A stretch of 64,000 nt of DNA from an uncultured Lachnospiraceae bacterium (lineage in GTDB: Bacteria; Bacillota; Clostridia; Lachnospirales; Lachnospiraceae), in NCBI GenBank assembly GCA_910586315.1, contig CAJUIP010000007.1:1-64000 (forward strand). Reading direction: 5' to 3'. The notes below the pieces were generated by a model. The model was given only the letters and a program-made list of their open reading frames with translations, did not search any database and was not told the origin of the DNA. This document shows, piece by piece, positions 24,643 to 33,649 of this stretch. The stretch's first letter is position 1; each line of letters begins with the position of its first letter. A program made the position numbers and the translations under genes.

Positions 24643-24716
24643 AGTGCCAGGAAGGTATTGAGTACAGCAGTACTCTGCTTTTTCTGGTACTTTTTGATTT
24701 CATGGAAAAATTTTTA

Positions 24717-26432
24717 ATGAAAGGATGGATGAGATTGAGTAAGTTTAAAAGAAGGCCGATGGCGGCGGCTGTTCTGGCAGCAATTCTTTTTGCATCTGGC
24801 ATTTCCGGATGCCAGAAGGGGGAAAACCGGATAGAATCCCAGGAAACGGCAGCCCAGGCTGCGTCAGAGACAAAAGGGAAGGGGCCGGGGGACGGGAAAA
24901 CAGAAGCCGGTATGGATGTGGAAGCAAAGGATTCTGTGATTGTGGTCATGGGGCCGTCTTCGGAGCCGGAGGCGGGATTTGATCCGGCGTATGGATGGGG
25001 GGCAGGGGAACATGTTCACGAGCCCTTAATCCAGAGTACGCTGACTGTGACAACAAAGGACCTCAGGATTGACTATGATCTGGCAACGGATATGAAGGTC
25101 AGTGAGGACGGGCTTACATGGACGGTGACCATTCGGGATGATGTGAAGTTTACGGATGGGGAGGCATTAGATGCCGGGGATGTGGCGTTTACGTATAATA
25201 CGCTCCGGGACACCAGCTCTGTAAATGACTTTACCATGTTAAAAGAGGCGGCGGCCCTTGACGATACCACAGTGGAGTTTCGGCTGAACCGTCCCTATTC
25301 CATCTGGCCTTATACGATGGCCATTACGGGAATTGTACCGGAACATGCCTATGGGCCGGACTATGGAAGAAATCCCATTGGCTCCGGGCGGTATATTATG
25401 AAGCAGTGGGACAAGGGGCAGCAGGTGATTTTTGAGGCGAACCCGGATTATTACGGGGAGGCGCCGAAGATGAAGCGGGTGACAATTCTTTTCATGGATG
25501 AGGATGCGGCTTACGCGGCGGCCCTTTCGGGGCAGGTAGACCTGGCCTACACATCAGCGGCCTATTCGGACCAGACCGTTGACGGGTATCATCTGTTTTC
25601 CTGCGAGACCGTGGATAACCGCGGATTTAATCTTCCGGCCATTCCGGCGGGGGAAGCAGATGAGAATGGAATGGCCCTTGGAAATGATTTTACTTCAGAT
25701 ATCGGCGTCCGCCGGGCCATCAACCTGGCTATTGACAGAGAGGCCATGATTGAAAATGTGCTGAACGGCCATGGGACGGCAGCGTACAGCGTTTGTGATA
25801 AAATGCCCTGGTACAACCCGGCGGCAAAGACAGAGTATGATCCGGATATGGCGGAGGCCATCCTGGAGGAAAGCGGATGGAGGAAAGGCGCCGATGGAAT
25901 CCGCGAAAAAAATGGAAGAAAGGCGGAGTTTGCACTGCTCTATCCGGCGGGAGATTCTGTCCGGCAGGCCCTTGCGGCGGAAACGGCCAACCAGCTTTCG
26001 GAGTTTGGAATCCAGGTGGATATTGAGGGTGCCGGCTGGGATACGGCTTATGACCGGGCGCAGTCCACTCCTCTTATGTGGGGGTGGGGAGCCCATACTC
26101 CCATGGAGCTTTACAACATTTACCATACGAAGCCGGACGGCGCTTATGCGGAGTATTCTCCATATAGAAATGAAGCGGTGGACAGAGCCATGGACCAGGC
26201 GCTGGAAAGCGGAAATTTAGAGGAGTCCTATGAGCTCTGGAAAGAGGCCCAGTGGAACGGTACCACCGGAATCACCCAGGATGGTGATCTGCCATGGATA
26301 TGGCTTGTCAACATAGATCATTTATATTGGGTAAAGGACGGTCTTCAAGTGGCGGAGCAGAAGCTGCATCCCCACGGCCACGGATGGTCCATTGTGAATA
26401 ACGTGGACCAGTGGACCTGGAATTGGAATTAG
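24717..26432 (+). CDS. ABC transporter substrate-binding lipoprotein, family 5 (nickel/peptide type)
   Basis: Extracytoplasmic solute-binding protein of about 571 residues. It has a basic N-terminus, a hydrophobic core and the lipobox SGISGC for lipid anchoring. The mature part contains the SBP_bac_5 hallmarks: FDPAYGWG, LTWTVTIRDDVKFTDGEALDAGDVAFTYNTLRD, VRRAINLAIDREAMIENVL and NPIGSGRYIMKQW. The family binds peptides, nickel-chelator complexes or sugars; the His-rich end LHPHGHGW could favour metal, but this is weak. The exact start is uncertain (24717 or 24729); an upstream ATG at 24633 gives an implausible N-terminus. It is the first gene of a five-gene importer under a consensus promoter. 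Confidence 0.88.
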   Translation: MKGWMRLSKFKRRPMAAAVLAAILFASGISGCQKGENRIESQETAAQAASETKGKGPGDGKTEAGMDVEAKDSVIVVMGPSSEPEAGFDPAYGWGAGEHVHEPLIQSTLTVTTKDLRIDYDLATDMKVSEDGLTWTVTIRDDVKFTDGEALDAGDVAFTYNTLRDTSSVNDFTMLKEAAALDDTTVEFRLNRPYSIWPYTMAITGIVPEHAYGPDYGRNPIGSGRYIMKQWDKGQQVIFEANPDYYGEAPKMKRVTILFMDEDAAYAAALSGQVDLAYTSAAYSDQTVDGYHLFSCETVDNRGFNLPAIPAGEADENGMALGNDFTSDIGVRRAINLAIDREAMIENVLNGHGTAAYSVCDKMPWYNPAAKTEYDPDMAEAILEESGWRKGADGIREKNGRKAEFALLYPAGDSVRQALAAETANQLSEFGIQVDIEGAGWDTAYDRAQSTPLMWGWGAHTPMELYNIYHTKPDGAYAEYSPYRNEAVDRAMDQALESGNLEESYELWKEAQWNGTTGITQDGDLPWIWLVNIDHLYWVKDGLQVAEQKLHPHGHGWSIVNNVDQWTWNWN

Positions 26433-26490
26433 TGTAAGACTGTGCTGATACACCAATGTACTAAGAATCTTAGAGGAGAGGGCGTAAGAA

Positions 26491-27528
26491 ATGAAAAGAC
26501 AGAATGAGAAAAATAAAGGTCGGGGCAGGAGACAGGCCGGATTTTCCTGGACATGGGTTGGAATGCAGGCTGTGCATATGGTGATTTTAGTAATTCTGGT
26601 CAGTGTTCTGGCGTTTTTTCTTCTTTCGGTCTCTCCCATTGACCCGCTTCAGACGAATGTGGGCCAGGCAGCGCTGGGCGCCATGAGCCCGGAGCAGGTG
26701 GAAAAGCTTAAAACTTACTGGGGCGTCGGCGTTCCTCCAGTGGAGCGGTATGTATCCTGGGCGGCGGATTTTCTCCGGGGGGATATGGGAACTTCTCTTC
26801 TTTACCGGAGGCCGGTTGCGGAGGTGATTGGGGAAAAGCTGTTTAACTCTTTCTGGCTTTTGGTATCCGCCTGGCTTCTCTCCGGCGTCATGGGATTTTT
26901 CCTGGGGATTCTGGCCGGGAGAAAGCGCGGCGGCATCTGTGACAGGGTTGTGACGGGATATTCTCTTTTTGTGGCCAGCACGCCGGCGTTCTGGATTGCC
27001 ATGATCTTGCTTTTGGTGTTCGCAGTCCGGCTGAAGTGGTTTCCCATCGGCCTTAGCGTTCCCATCGGCACAGCGGCGGAGGATATCACCATAGCGGACA
27101 GAATCCGCCATGCCATCCTTCCGGCTGCCGCTTTAAGTATTACGGGAATTTCGTCTGTCGCCCTCCATACAAGAGAGAAGATGATTGCAGTCATGGAGAG
27201 TGATTTTGTACTGTTTGCAAGGGCCAGAGGGGAGTCGGAGTATTCTGTCATTATCAGGCACGGAATCCGGAATATTTTAATTCCGGCCATGACACTGCAG
27301 TTCGCCTCAGTCAGTGAAATCATCGGCGGCTCGGTCCTGGTGGAGCAGGTATTTTCTTATCCGGGTCTGGGGCAGGCGGCTGTGACAGCGGGACTTGGAA
27401 GTGATGTGCCGCTGCTTCTTGGAATTACGGTTGTGACGGCGGTGATTGTGTTTTCCGGGAATCTGGCAGCCAATGTTCTTTACGGCGTTGTGGACCCGAG
27501 AATCCGGGAGGGGGTGGCCAGGTCATGA
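26491..27528 (+). CDS. ABC transporter permease (DppB/NikB type)
   Basis: Inner-membrane permease of 345 residues, with about six membrane segments. The N-terminal part after the first helix has the typical periplasmic loop DPLQTNVGQAALGAMSPEQVEKL with a Tyr-Trp-Gly segment, and ARARGESEYSVIIRHGIRN is the EAA loop that contacts the ATPases. The final VEQVFSYPGLGQAAVTA is diagnostic for the DppB family. It lies 58 bases after the binding-protein gene, with GGAGAGGG as ribosome binding site, and its stop overlaps the next start (ATGA). Confidence 0.92.
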   Translation: MKRQNEKNKGRGRRQAGFSWTWVGMQAVHMVILVILVSVLAFFLLSVSPIDPLQTNVGQAALGAMSPEQVEKLKTYWGVGVPPVERYVSWAADFLRGDMGTSLLYRRPVAEVIGEKLFNSFWLLVSAWLLSGVMGFFLGILAGRKRGGICDRVVTGYSLFVASTPAFWIAMILLLVFAVRLKWFPIGLSVPIGTAAEDITIADRIRHAILPAAALSITGISSVALHTREKMIAVMESDFVLFARARGESEYSVIIRHGIRNILIPAMTLQFASVSEIIGGSVLVEQVFSYPGLGQAAVTAGLGSDVPLLLGITVVTAVIVFSGNLAANVLYGVVDPRIREGVARS

Positions 27529-28346
27529 CAGGGAATAAACGGCGGATGACGGCCATATGTTTTATTGGCGCTGTCGTATTTCTTTCTACAGTGACAATTC
27601 TTGGATCGTTCTGGCAGGAGGCTGCCGTTGAAACGGATTTTTCCAGAAAAAATCTGGCGCCCTGTGCCAGGTATCTTTTCGGAACGGACTGGATGGGGCG
27701 GGACATGTTTATAAGAACGGTCACAGGCCTGTCCATGAGCATCCGGATCGGTCTTCTGACGGCGGCAGTCAGCGCAGTCATTGCCTTTTTTCTTGGACTT
27801 TCGGCGGCGGTTATGGGACGATTTGTGGACGGGATTGTGACCATGATGATTGATCTTGTCATGGGAGTTCCCCATATGCTGCTGCTGATTTTGATTTCTT
27901 TCGCCTGCGGAAAGGGATTCTGGGGTGTAACGGCGGGAATCGCCTTTACCCACTGGGCGTCTTTAGCCAGGTTAATCCGCGGCGAGGTCCTCCAGCTAAA
28001 GGAGAGCCAGTATATAAAAATTGCGGAAAAGCTGGGGAAAAGCCGTTTTTATATTGCCTTTTTTCATATGGCGCCCAATTTAGCACCCCAGTTTGTGACC
28101 GGGCTGATTCTCATGTTTCCCCATGCCATTCTTCACGAAGCAAGCATTACGTTTCTGGGGTTTGGGCTGTCCCCGGAAAAGCCGGCCATAGGAATTATCC
28201 TGTCGGAAAGTATGAAATACCTGGCCATGGGAAAGTGGTGGCTGGCGTTGTTTCCGGGCCTTTTTCTGGTACTGGTGGTTTTGATGTTTCATTGTGCGGG
28301 ACAGGCGGTCTGCAGGATGATTGACCCGGGAAGCGCACATGAATAG
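27525..28346 (+). CDS. ABC transporter permease (DppC/NikC type)
   Basis: Second permease, 273 residues. CARYLFGTDWMGRDMFIRTVTGLSMSIRIGL is the DppC signature and LKESQYIKIAEKLGKSRFYIAFFHMAPN is the EAA loop. Late segments HEASITFLGFGLSPEKPAIGIIL are typical of the family. It is shorter than OppC by the N-terminal extension. It is translationally coupled to the first permease by a 4-base ATGA overlap. Confidence 0.92.
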   Translation: MTGNKRRMTAICFIGAVVFLSTVTILGSFWQEAAVETDFSRKNLAPCARYLFGTDWMGRDMFIRTVTGLSMSIRIGLLTAAVSAVIAFFLGLSAAVMGRFVDGIVTMMIDLVMGVPHMLLLILISFACGKGFWGVTAGIAFTHWASLARLIRGEVLQLKESQYIKIAEKLGKSRFYIAFFHMAPNLAPQFVTGLILMFPHAILHEASITFLGFGLSPEKPAIGIILSESMKYLAMGKWWLALFPGLFLVLVVLMFHCAGQAVCRMIDPGSAHE

Positions 28347-28357
28347 GGGGAGGGGAC

Positions 28358-29194
28358 ATGAAAACAATTTTAAAGGTGCAGCATCTTTCTGTTTCTTTTA
28401 CCCAATATGGACGGGGATTTGGAAGACGTACGGTGGATGCGGTGAAAGATCTGAATATGAAAATCGGAGAGGGAGAAATCGTGGCCGTGGTGGGGGCCAG
28501 CGGGTCGGGAAAAAGTCTGCTGGCTCACGCGATCATGGGGATTCTTCCGTATAATGCGTCCATGGAGGGAACCATGGAATTTGACGGGGCTCCTCTCACG
28601 ATGGAGAGAGTAAAAAAGCTCCGCGGCCATGAAATGGTTCTGGTGCCCCAGAGTGTTTCTTACTTAGACCCGCTTATGAAGGTGGGAGCCCAGATTACAA
28701 AGGGAGACAAATCGCCGTCCATTCTGGAGAAATGTCAGAAGGTGCTGGCTGGATACGGACTGGGGAAAGAGGTTATGAGCCGATATCCCTTTCAGCTTTC
28801 CGGGGGAATGACACGGCGGGTATTGATTTCCACTGCCGTCATGGAGACGCCAAAGCTCGTGATTGCCGATGAACCGACACCCGGCCTTCATATGGAGGCG
28901 GCAAGGCGGGTTATGGGCCATTTCCGGGAGCTGGCGGAAACGGGCGCCGGAGTGCTTCTCATTACTCATGATCTGGAACTGGCGCTTATGACGGCTGACC
29001 GGGTAGTGGTTTTATATGCCGGGCAGACCATCGAAGAGGCAGAGGCGGCGGCATTTTCGGATGAAGGAAATTTAAAGCATCCCTACACGAGGGCGCTCTG
29101 CCGTTCCATGCCGGGAAAATGGAGCTCTGAGGGAGATACGCTCTGCGATACAGGAGAAATACTGGAATATATGCGAAAGGAATATGGGCGATGA
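28358..29194 (+). CDS. ABC transporter ATP-binding protein (DppD/NikD type)
   Basis: ATPase of 278 residues. Walker A is GASGSGKS, the Q-loop lies in VPQSVSYLDPLMKVG, the signature is LSGGMTRRV and Walker B is LVIADEPTPGLH. LLITHDLELALMTADRV contains the switch His. The Glu of the usual DEPT-x-LD context is kept, but Gly-Leu-His replaces ALD. The late GNLKHPYTRAL region matches the oligopeptide/nickel ATPase C-terminal extension. The start overlaps no gene; the end overlaps the next ATPase (ATGA). Confidence 0.92.
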   Translation: MKTILKVQHLSVSFTQYGRGFGRRTVDAVKDLNMKIGEGEIVAVVGASGSGKSLLAHAIMGILPYNASMEGTMEFDGAPLTMERVKKLRGHEMVLVPQSVSYLDPLMKVGAQITKGDKSPSILEKCQKVLAGYGLGKEVMSRYPFQLSGGMTRRVLISTAVMETPKLVIADEPTPGLHMEAARRVMGHFRELAETGAGVLLITHDLELALMTADRVVVLYAGQTIEEAEAAAFSDEGNLKHPYTRALCRSMPGKWSSEGDTLCDTGEILEYMRKEYGR

Positions 29195-29811
29195 GACTGG
29201 AGGCAAAGGACATCTCCTTCCGTTATACAGAGGGAGGAAGACAGGTGCTTAATCATGTAAATCTGACGGCGGAGGAGAAAGAGCGGATAGGAATTATGGC
29301 TCCCAGCGGGTTTGGGAAGACCACATTGTTAAAGATTCTTTCCGGGTATGAGAGGCCGGAAAGCGGGCAGGTATTTCTGGACGGGAAGCCCATTGCAGAT
29401 TTTAAGGGGTATCTGCCGGTTCAGATGATCTGGCAGCATCCGGAGCTTTCCGTGAATCCAAGAAGGAAACTGAAGACGGTTCTGGCGGAGGGAGACTGGC
29501 CAGAGGATTCGGATGCGCTTAGAAACAGAATCGAGAGGGAACTGGGAATTCTGGATGAGTGGAAGGAGCGGTATCCTGTGGAAGTATCCGGCGGGGAGCT
29601 CCAGCGGTTCTGCATCGCCAGGGCGCTGGGCCAGAGGACGCGGATTCTTCTGGCCGATGAGATTACCACAATGCTTGATTTGGTAACCCAGGGGAAGCTC
29701 TGGGATTTTTTAGTTAAGGAGATTAAGGAGAGAGGAATCACATTGATAGCGGTGAGTCATTCGGAAGAGCTTCTGGAGAAAGTTTGTGACAAAGTTATCC
29801 GTCTTGGATAG
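29191..29811 (+). CDS. ABC transporter ATP-binding protein (NikE/DppF type, short)
   Basis: Second ATPase of the importer, 206 residues. Walker A is APSGFGKTT, the Q-loop region is VQMIWQHPELSVNPRRKL, the signature VSGGELQRFC and Walker B ILLADEIT with MLDLVTQGKLW after it. The switch His is in AVSHSEELL. It lacks the C-terminal extension of DppF/OppF proteins, ending right after the core, which is the NikE-like short form. It ends 83 bases before the pilin gene, which has its own promoter. Confidence 0.9.
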   Translation: MRLEAKDISFRYTEGGRQVLNHVNLTAEEKERIGIMAPSGFGKTTLLKILSGYERPESGQVFLDGKPIADFKGYLPVQMIWQHPELSVNPRRKLKTVLAEGDWPEDSDALRNRIERELGILDEWKERYPVEVSGGELQRFCIARALGQRTRILLADEITTMLDLVTQGKLWDFLVKEIKERGITLIAVSHSEELLEKVCDKVIRLG

Positions 29812-29835
29812 ACTTATTATCAGAATTCGGAAACG

Positions 29836-29864
29836 TTGACAAGATTCGACAATTTATATAATAT
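29836..29864 (+). promoter_or_regulatory. Promoter of the pilin gene
   Basis: TTGACA at 29836-29841. Two overlapping -10 choices exist: TATAAT at 29857-29862 (spacer 15) or TAATAT at 29859-29864 (spacer 17). It separates the pilus cluster from the ABC importer. Confidence 0.65.
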
Positions 29865-29893
29865 ATGCGTAGGCAGGAATGGAGGAAAAGGGG

Positions 29894-30337
29894 ATGAAGG
29901 GCAGAAGAAAAGGCTTTACGCTGGTGGAGCTTATGATCGTCATTGTGATTATGACAATCCTGGCGGCTGCAGCAACACCGATTTTTTCTGGCTATGTAAG
30001 GAAGGCGAAAGCAACGGAGCATTTATCGGAGTGCCGCGCCATTTATGTGGCTGTACAATCCTATCTGGAAGAACTCAGGGTGATTAGCAGCGGTGAGCTC
30101 GCTCTTGACGATATTGATTCTGATGATATGCTTAGGGAAATCAGAGCTCTGACATCTTTGGAAAATGTTGGGGAGGGAGTTAATGAACCAGGAAGCGGGA
30201 CTCTGGTGGAAGATTATTATGTCTACCTTGAAAATACAAACACCGGTGTCGCCTGTACGGCCGTTGTTTATAATGACCATGAAAACGGTATCTGGATTTT
30301 CGATGTCGTTGAGGGAACTTATGTGGAAATGAATTAA
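29894..30337 (+). CDS. Type IV pilin, probable major subunit
   Basis: A 147-residue prepilin. The leader MKGRRKG is followed by the class III cleavage motif G|FTLVELMIVIVIMTILAAAATPIF: Phe at +1, Glu at +5 and a long hydrophobic helix, as in type IVa and Gram-positive pilins. The remaining C-terminal part is short, acidic and has a single Cys, so no disulfide loop is expected. ATG 29894 is preferred to ATG 29879 because GGAGG is correctly spaced. It is the first gene of the pilus cluster and is followed by a terminator-like hairpin, which points to a subunit made in excess. Confidence 0.92.
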   Translation: MKGRRKGFTLVELMIVIVIMTILAAAATPIFSGYVRKAKATEHLSECRAIYVAVQSYLEELRVISSGELALDDIDSDDMLREIRALTSLENVGEGVNEPGSGTLVEDYYVYLENTNTGVACTAVVYNDHENGIWIFDVVEGTYVEMN

Positions 30338-30342
30338 AGGAT

Positions 30343-30383
30343 AGCAACGGCGTGGCAGCAGGTGCCGCGCCGTTGCTGTTTTT
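30343..30383 (+). terminator. Terminator-like hairpin right after the pilin gene
   Basis: AGCAACGGCG (30343-30352) pairs with CGCCGTTGCT (30368-30377) and is followed by GTTTTTG. It is a 10-bp perfect GC-rich stem five bases after the pilin stop. Partial read-through would feed the assembly genes downstream. Confidence 0.8.
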
Positions 30384-30488
30384 GCGAATACAGGCGGTGA
30401 TTGCGGGAGTGCGCCGGCACGGAGCAATCGGCTTTCATGCATGGTGATACCTGCGTCAGCAGACATATCCGCTTGGAAAGGAGTATGG

Positions 30489-30962
30489 ATGGGGAAAGAA
30501 ATTGTAACAGCCGCAGTTTCTATTCTGCTGCTTGCTGTGGCATGGACGGATTTTAAGACCATGGAAATCCCGGATATATTATTTATATCTCTGGGCGTAT
30601 GCGCTTTGGCATCCACATGGGTGTTTCCGGAAATACCCGTTTCAGAGCGGTTTACAGGGGCGGTCTGTGTTTCCGCACCTATGTATCTTCTGTGCCTCTT
30701 CATGAAAGATGCTTTTGGGGAAGGAGATATACTGCTTCTTCTGATTATGGGCTTTTATCTGGGACGGAAGGCTCTTTTGACGGGAACGTTTCTGGGATTT
30801 TTCTTTGGAGGCATGGAAGCCTGTTTTCTTTTGAGTACCAGGAAAGTGAAGTTTGGGGAGCATGCCCATATGGCATTTGGCCCGGCATTATGTGCAGGCC
30901 TTTTTCTTGCTCAGTTTTGCTCACAGGAGCTGATTGGCTGGTATATGAGCTTTTTTTATTGA
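30489..30962 (+). CDS. Prepilin peptidase, A24 family, short form
   Basis: A 157-residue aspartic membrane peptidase that cleaves prepilin leaders. The catalytic aspartates are in TDFKTMEIPD near residue 25 and in the GxGD-type motif FGEGDILLL near residue 83. It lacks the N-terminal cysteine-containing methyltransferase domain of PilD, matching the short TadV/CpaA-like form, so methylation of mature pilins may not occur here. About five membrane segments. ATG 30489 follows AAAGGAG; an in-frame ATG at 30441 gives a polar extension and is less likely. Confidence 0.88.
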   Translation: MGKEIVTAAVSILLLAVAWTDFKTMEIPDILFISLGVCALASTWVFPEIPVSERFTGAVCVSAPMYLLCLFMKDAFGEGDILLLLIMGFYLGRKALLTGTFLGFFFGGMEACFLLSTRKVKFGEHAHMAFGPALCAGLFLAQFCSQELIGWYMSFFY

Positions 30963-30976
30963 AAGGGGGAGTGTCA

Positions 30977-32161
30977 ATGCCTCTTTATCAGTATGAAGGA
31001 TGGGATATGGCATCCAGGTCAGTGAAAGGAAAGCGAGGTGCGGTTAGTGAACAGGCCCTCTATGAAGTTTTGAAAGCTGAGGGCATATTTTTAACCCGTT
31101 GTTTGCGGTTGGATGGAGTAAGCAGACCGCAAAAAATGTTAAAACCGATAGAACTTTCGGAATTCTGCAGGCAGATCGCGGTGATGACGGGCTCCGGTAT
31201 TACCATGTCCAGGGCTCTGGGGATTCTTTGTATGGGAGCGGAGGAAAAGCGCCTCAAAGCCATTTACGGGTATCTTCAAAAAAGAATGAAGCAAGGCTGC
31301 CCTGTGAGCGATGCTATGGAGGAGATGGGAATTTTTCCGGAAATGATGGTAAATATGTTCCGGGCAGGGGAGGCCAGTGGAAAAATGGATCAGACGGTGG
31401 CAGAATTAGCGGAGCATTATCAGAAGGAGCACAGGATGAAAACCCGTATACAGGCGGCCGTCCAGTATCCGAAGGTTCTCTGTCTGGCGGCGATTGCGTC
31501 CATTCTCATAGTTTTTCTCGTGGTTATACCCACAGTGGAACCATTGTTTGAGGGGATGGATCTGCCTTTCATTACTAAAGTATTGATGAAATTCAGTGGC
31601 TTTGTAAAGGAAAAATGGTATATTGCGATTGTTCTACTGTGTCTGCCTGCTGCAGTCTGGCAGGCGATGCTTTCCAATGAAAGATTTCGCTGCCTGTGGG
31701 ACAAAGAGAAGCTTTTTCTTCCTGTTATCGGAAAGCAGATGAAAATCATTTATACGGCAAGGTTTTCCAGAAGTCAAAGCAGTCTGTATGCCAGCGGACT
31801 TCCAATGCTCCTGTGCCTTGAAATTGCAGGCAGGGCGATTGGAAACCGTTATTTGGAAAAACAGTTTTCGGAGGTGATAAAGCAGGTACAGGGAGGTGAA
31901 ATGTTAAGCCGTGCAATACAGAATGTGGAGGGTTTGGATAAAAAGCTGTCATCGATAATTTTTGTGGGAGAAGAAACGGGAAAGCTGGATAATATGCTTG
32001 AAAGCGTTGCGGATGGTTATGAATATGAGTCTGATATGGCTCTTACCAGACTAATCGGGCTCATGGAACCTGCTATGATCCTTGTCATGGGAGTGGTGAT
32101 TGGTATTATTTTGCTGGGGATTATGATTCCTATGTGGAATATGTACGGATATATTGGATAG
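30977..32161 (+). CDS. Type IV pilus inner-membrane platform protein (PilC/GspF)
   Basis: Platform protein of 394 residues that links the assembly ATPase to pilin polymerisation. It has two T2SSF domains (about residues 55-175 and 255-375), each with the helical start typical of the family (ELSEFCRQIAVMTGSGITMSRAL and FSRSQSSLYASGLPMLLCLEIAG) followed by membrane helices. FRAGEASGKMDQTV and VGEETGKLDNMLESVADGYE are repeated family motifs. The start follows AAAGGGGGAG; the long open frame further upstream overlaps the peptidase gene and is not used. Confidence 0.92.
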   Translation: MPLYQYEGWDMASRSVKGKRGAVSEQALYEVLKAEGIFLTRCLRLDGVSRPQKMLKPIELSEFCRQIAVMTGSGITMSRALGILCMGAEEKRLKAIYGYLQKRMKQGCPVSDAMEEMGIFPEMMVNMFRAGEASGKMDQTVAELAEHYQKEHRMKTRIQAAVQYPKVLCLAAIASILIVFLVVIPTVEPLFEGMDLPFITKVLMKFSGFVKEKWYIAIVLLCLPAAVWQAMLSNERFRCLWDKEKLFLPVIGKQMKIIYTARFSRSQSSLYASGLPMLLCLEIAGRAIGNRYLEKQFSEVIKQVQGGEMLSRAIQNVEGLDKKLSSIIFVGEETGKLDNMLESVADGYEYESDMALTRLIGLMEPAMILVMGVVIGIILLGIMIPMWNMYGYIG

Positions 32162-32170
32162 GGAGGGAGC

Positions 32171-33649
32171 ATGGCAAAGAAGACGGTTATTTATATTGGA
32201 AAAGAAGAGCTTCAGGCTGTTGTATACAGCACAAACAGGAAGAAATCAAAGATCCTTTTCCATCATCTTGCAGCGCTTCCCGAAAAATGCGTCATAAACG
32301 GAATTATAGTAAATGAAGAGGCATTTTTGGATGCCGTTATAAAATTCAAGGCCGGATGCAGGTTCCGGCTGGAGAAGGCAGAGCTTATTGTGGATTCCAG
32401 CCACATCATGATAAAGGGCATTCCAGTTCCGGATAAGATGAAGCATAAACAGTTTCTGTATACAGCCAGGGCGGAGCTTTTTGCCAGTGATAAGAAGAAA
32501 GAGATCGTTTACGATTACAGTGAGATCCGTCCAAAAAATTCGGAAGCAAAACGGGATATTCTCTGCGGAGGAATGCGCCGGGATATGGCGGAGCAGTATA
32601 TGGGCATATTCCGCGATGCCGGAATTCAGATTGTGGGTATGGATGCGCTTTTAGACTGTGTGGTCCATATGGTGGAATATATCCCGTTTTTGTGCAGGGG
32701 AACGATTCTTTTGTGTGTACTGAACGGACAAAATGCGATTTCCTTTTTATTCTCAAACGGAAGCTATATTATGCACAGCAGAAACAGGCTTTTGGCGGAG
32801 CGGAAAGAAGGGAAGGCGGTCAGAGAAATTTTTGGAAGAATCACTACCATGAGTCAGTTTTCCCAAAATCAGAAGGAATTTGATGGGGTACAGGCCGTAT
32901 ATTTTTTCGGGCTTCTTAAAGAAGAGGAGCCGGAGCTGACACTGCTTGCGGATTCCGTTCATTTAAAAACAGAAAACGTTTCATTAGAGGATTACATAGA
33001 GATTAAAGTGCCGGAATCCATTCCCTTTGACCGAATGGCGGGGATTTTATCTGCTGTGCTGCCCGTAAAACGAAAAAAGTTTAATTTTGCAGAGGCTATG
33101 AAACGAAAAGCCGTGGAGACGGTGGAAAGGACCGGGATGTATGGAGTTATGGTTTCTTCTATCCTTGCAGTTCTGGCGGCGCTTCTTCTGATATCTGCAT
33201 CGGTTATACTGGGAAACAGTGGAATGAGGAAAGAGATTTCCAGACTTCAATTTTATACAGAACAGGAAGAAAATCTGGAAGAGTATGAGCGTTTGCTGAC
33301 GCTTAGAAAGAAAATGGAACAATACGAGGCTGAAATTTCCCAGATGGAAAGGGTTGGAGAGGAACTTTTGGGGAATCCACAGCCCGATCTGGAAATTTTT
33401 GATACTGTCCGCGGGCAGGCTGGAACTATTTCCTGTATGAATTTCCAGTATTCCAGTGAAAAAGGAATTTTGTCGTTTTCCTGTTATGCCGAGAATTACC
33501 ATCAGATTGCCGGATTTGTAAAGAAACTGAGAGAAACGGGGATTTTCAGCGATGTGGAATACTCAGGATATGTCTTTGATAAAAGTGTGGGTATGTACAG
33601 CTTTGGCATTTCAGGGAGTTTGAAAGGCCGGAAAGGAGAAATGCCATGA
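32171..33649 (+). CDS. PilM/PilN-like fusion protein of the pilus assembly complex
   Basis: A 492-residue protein. The N-terminal 300 residues look like the actin-like PilM/GspL fold (start KKTVIYIGKEELQAVVY; long alpha/beta region with GILSAVLPV near its end, though nucleotide motifs are poorly conserved). A single membrane segment follows at about 325-350, then a coiled coil (QFYTEQEENLEEYERLL...MEQYEAEISQMERV) and a PilN-like ferredoxin-type domain to the end. In Gram-negative pili PilM and PilN are separate; joined they resemble GspL of type II secretion. It overlaps the PilO-like gene by 4 bases. Confidence 0.78.
   Translation: MAKKTVIYIGKEELQAVVYSTNRKKSKILFHHLAALPEKCVINGIIVNEEAFLDAVIKFKAGCRFRLEKAELIVDSSHIMIKGIPVPDKMKHKQFLYTARAELFASDKKKEIVYDYSEIRPKNSEAKRDILCGGMRRDMAEQYMGIFRDAGIQIVGMDALLDCVVHMVEYIPFLCRGTILLCVLNGQNAISFLFSNGSYIMHSRNRLLAERKEGKAVREIFGRITTMSQFSQNQKEFDGVQAVYFFGLLKEEEPELTLLADSVHLKTENVSLEDYIEIKVPESIPFDRMAGILSAVLPVKRKKFNFAEAMKRKAVETVERTGMYGVMVSSILAVLAALLLISASVILGNSGMRKEISRLQFYTEQEENLEEYERLLTLRKKMEQYEAEISQMERVGEELLGNPQPDLEIFDTVRGQAGTISCMNFQYSSEKGILSFSCYAENYHQIAGFVKKLRETGIFSDVEYSGYVFDKSVGMYSFGISGSLKGRKGEMP

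Noticed and set aside
24516..24716. Known riboswitch (NiCo or other) in the ABC operon leader
   Set aside because: The conserved sequences of the classes I know were not found, only hairpins and a tandem repeat.
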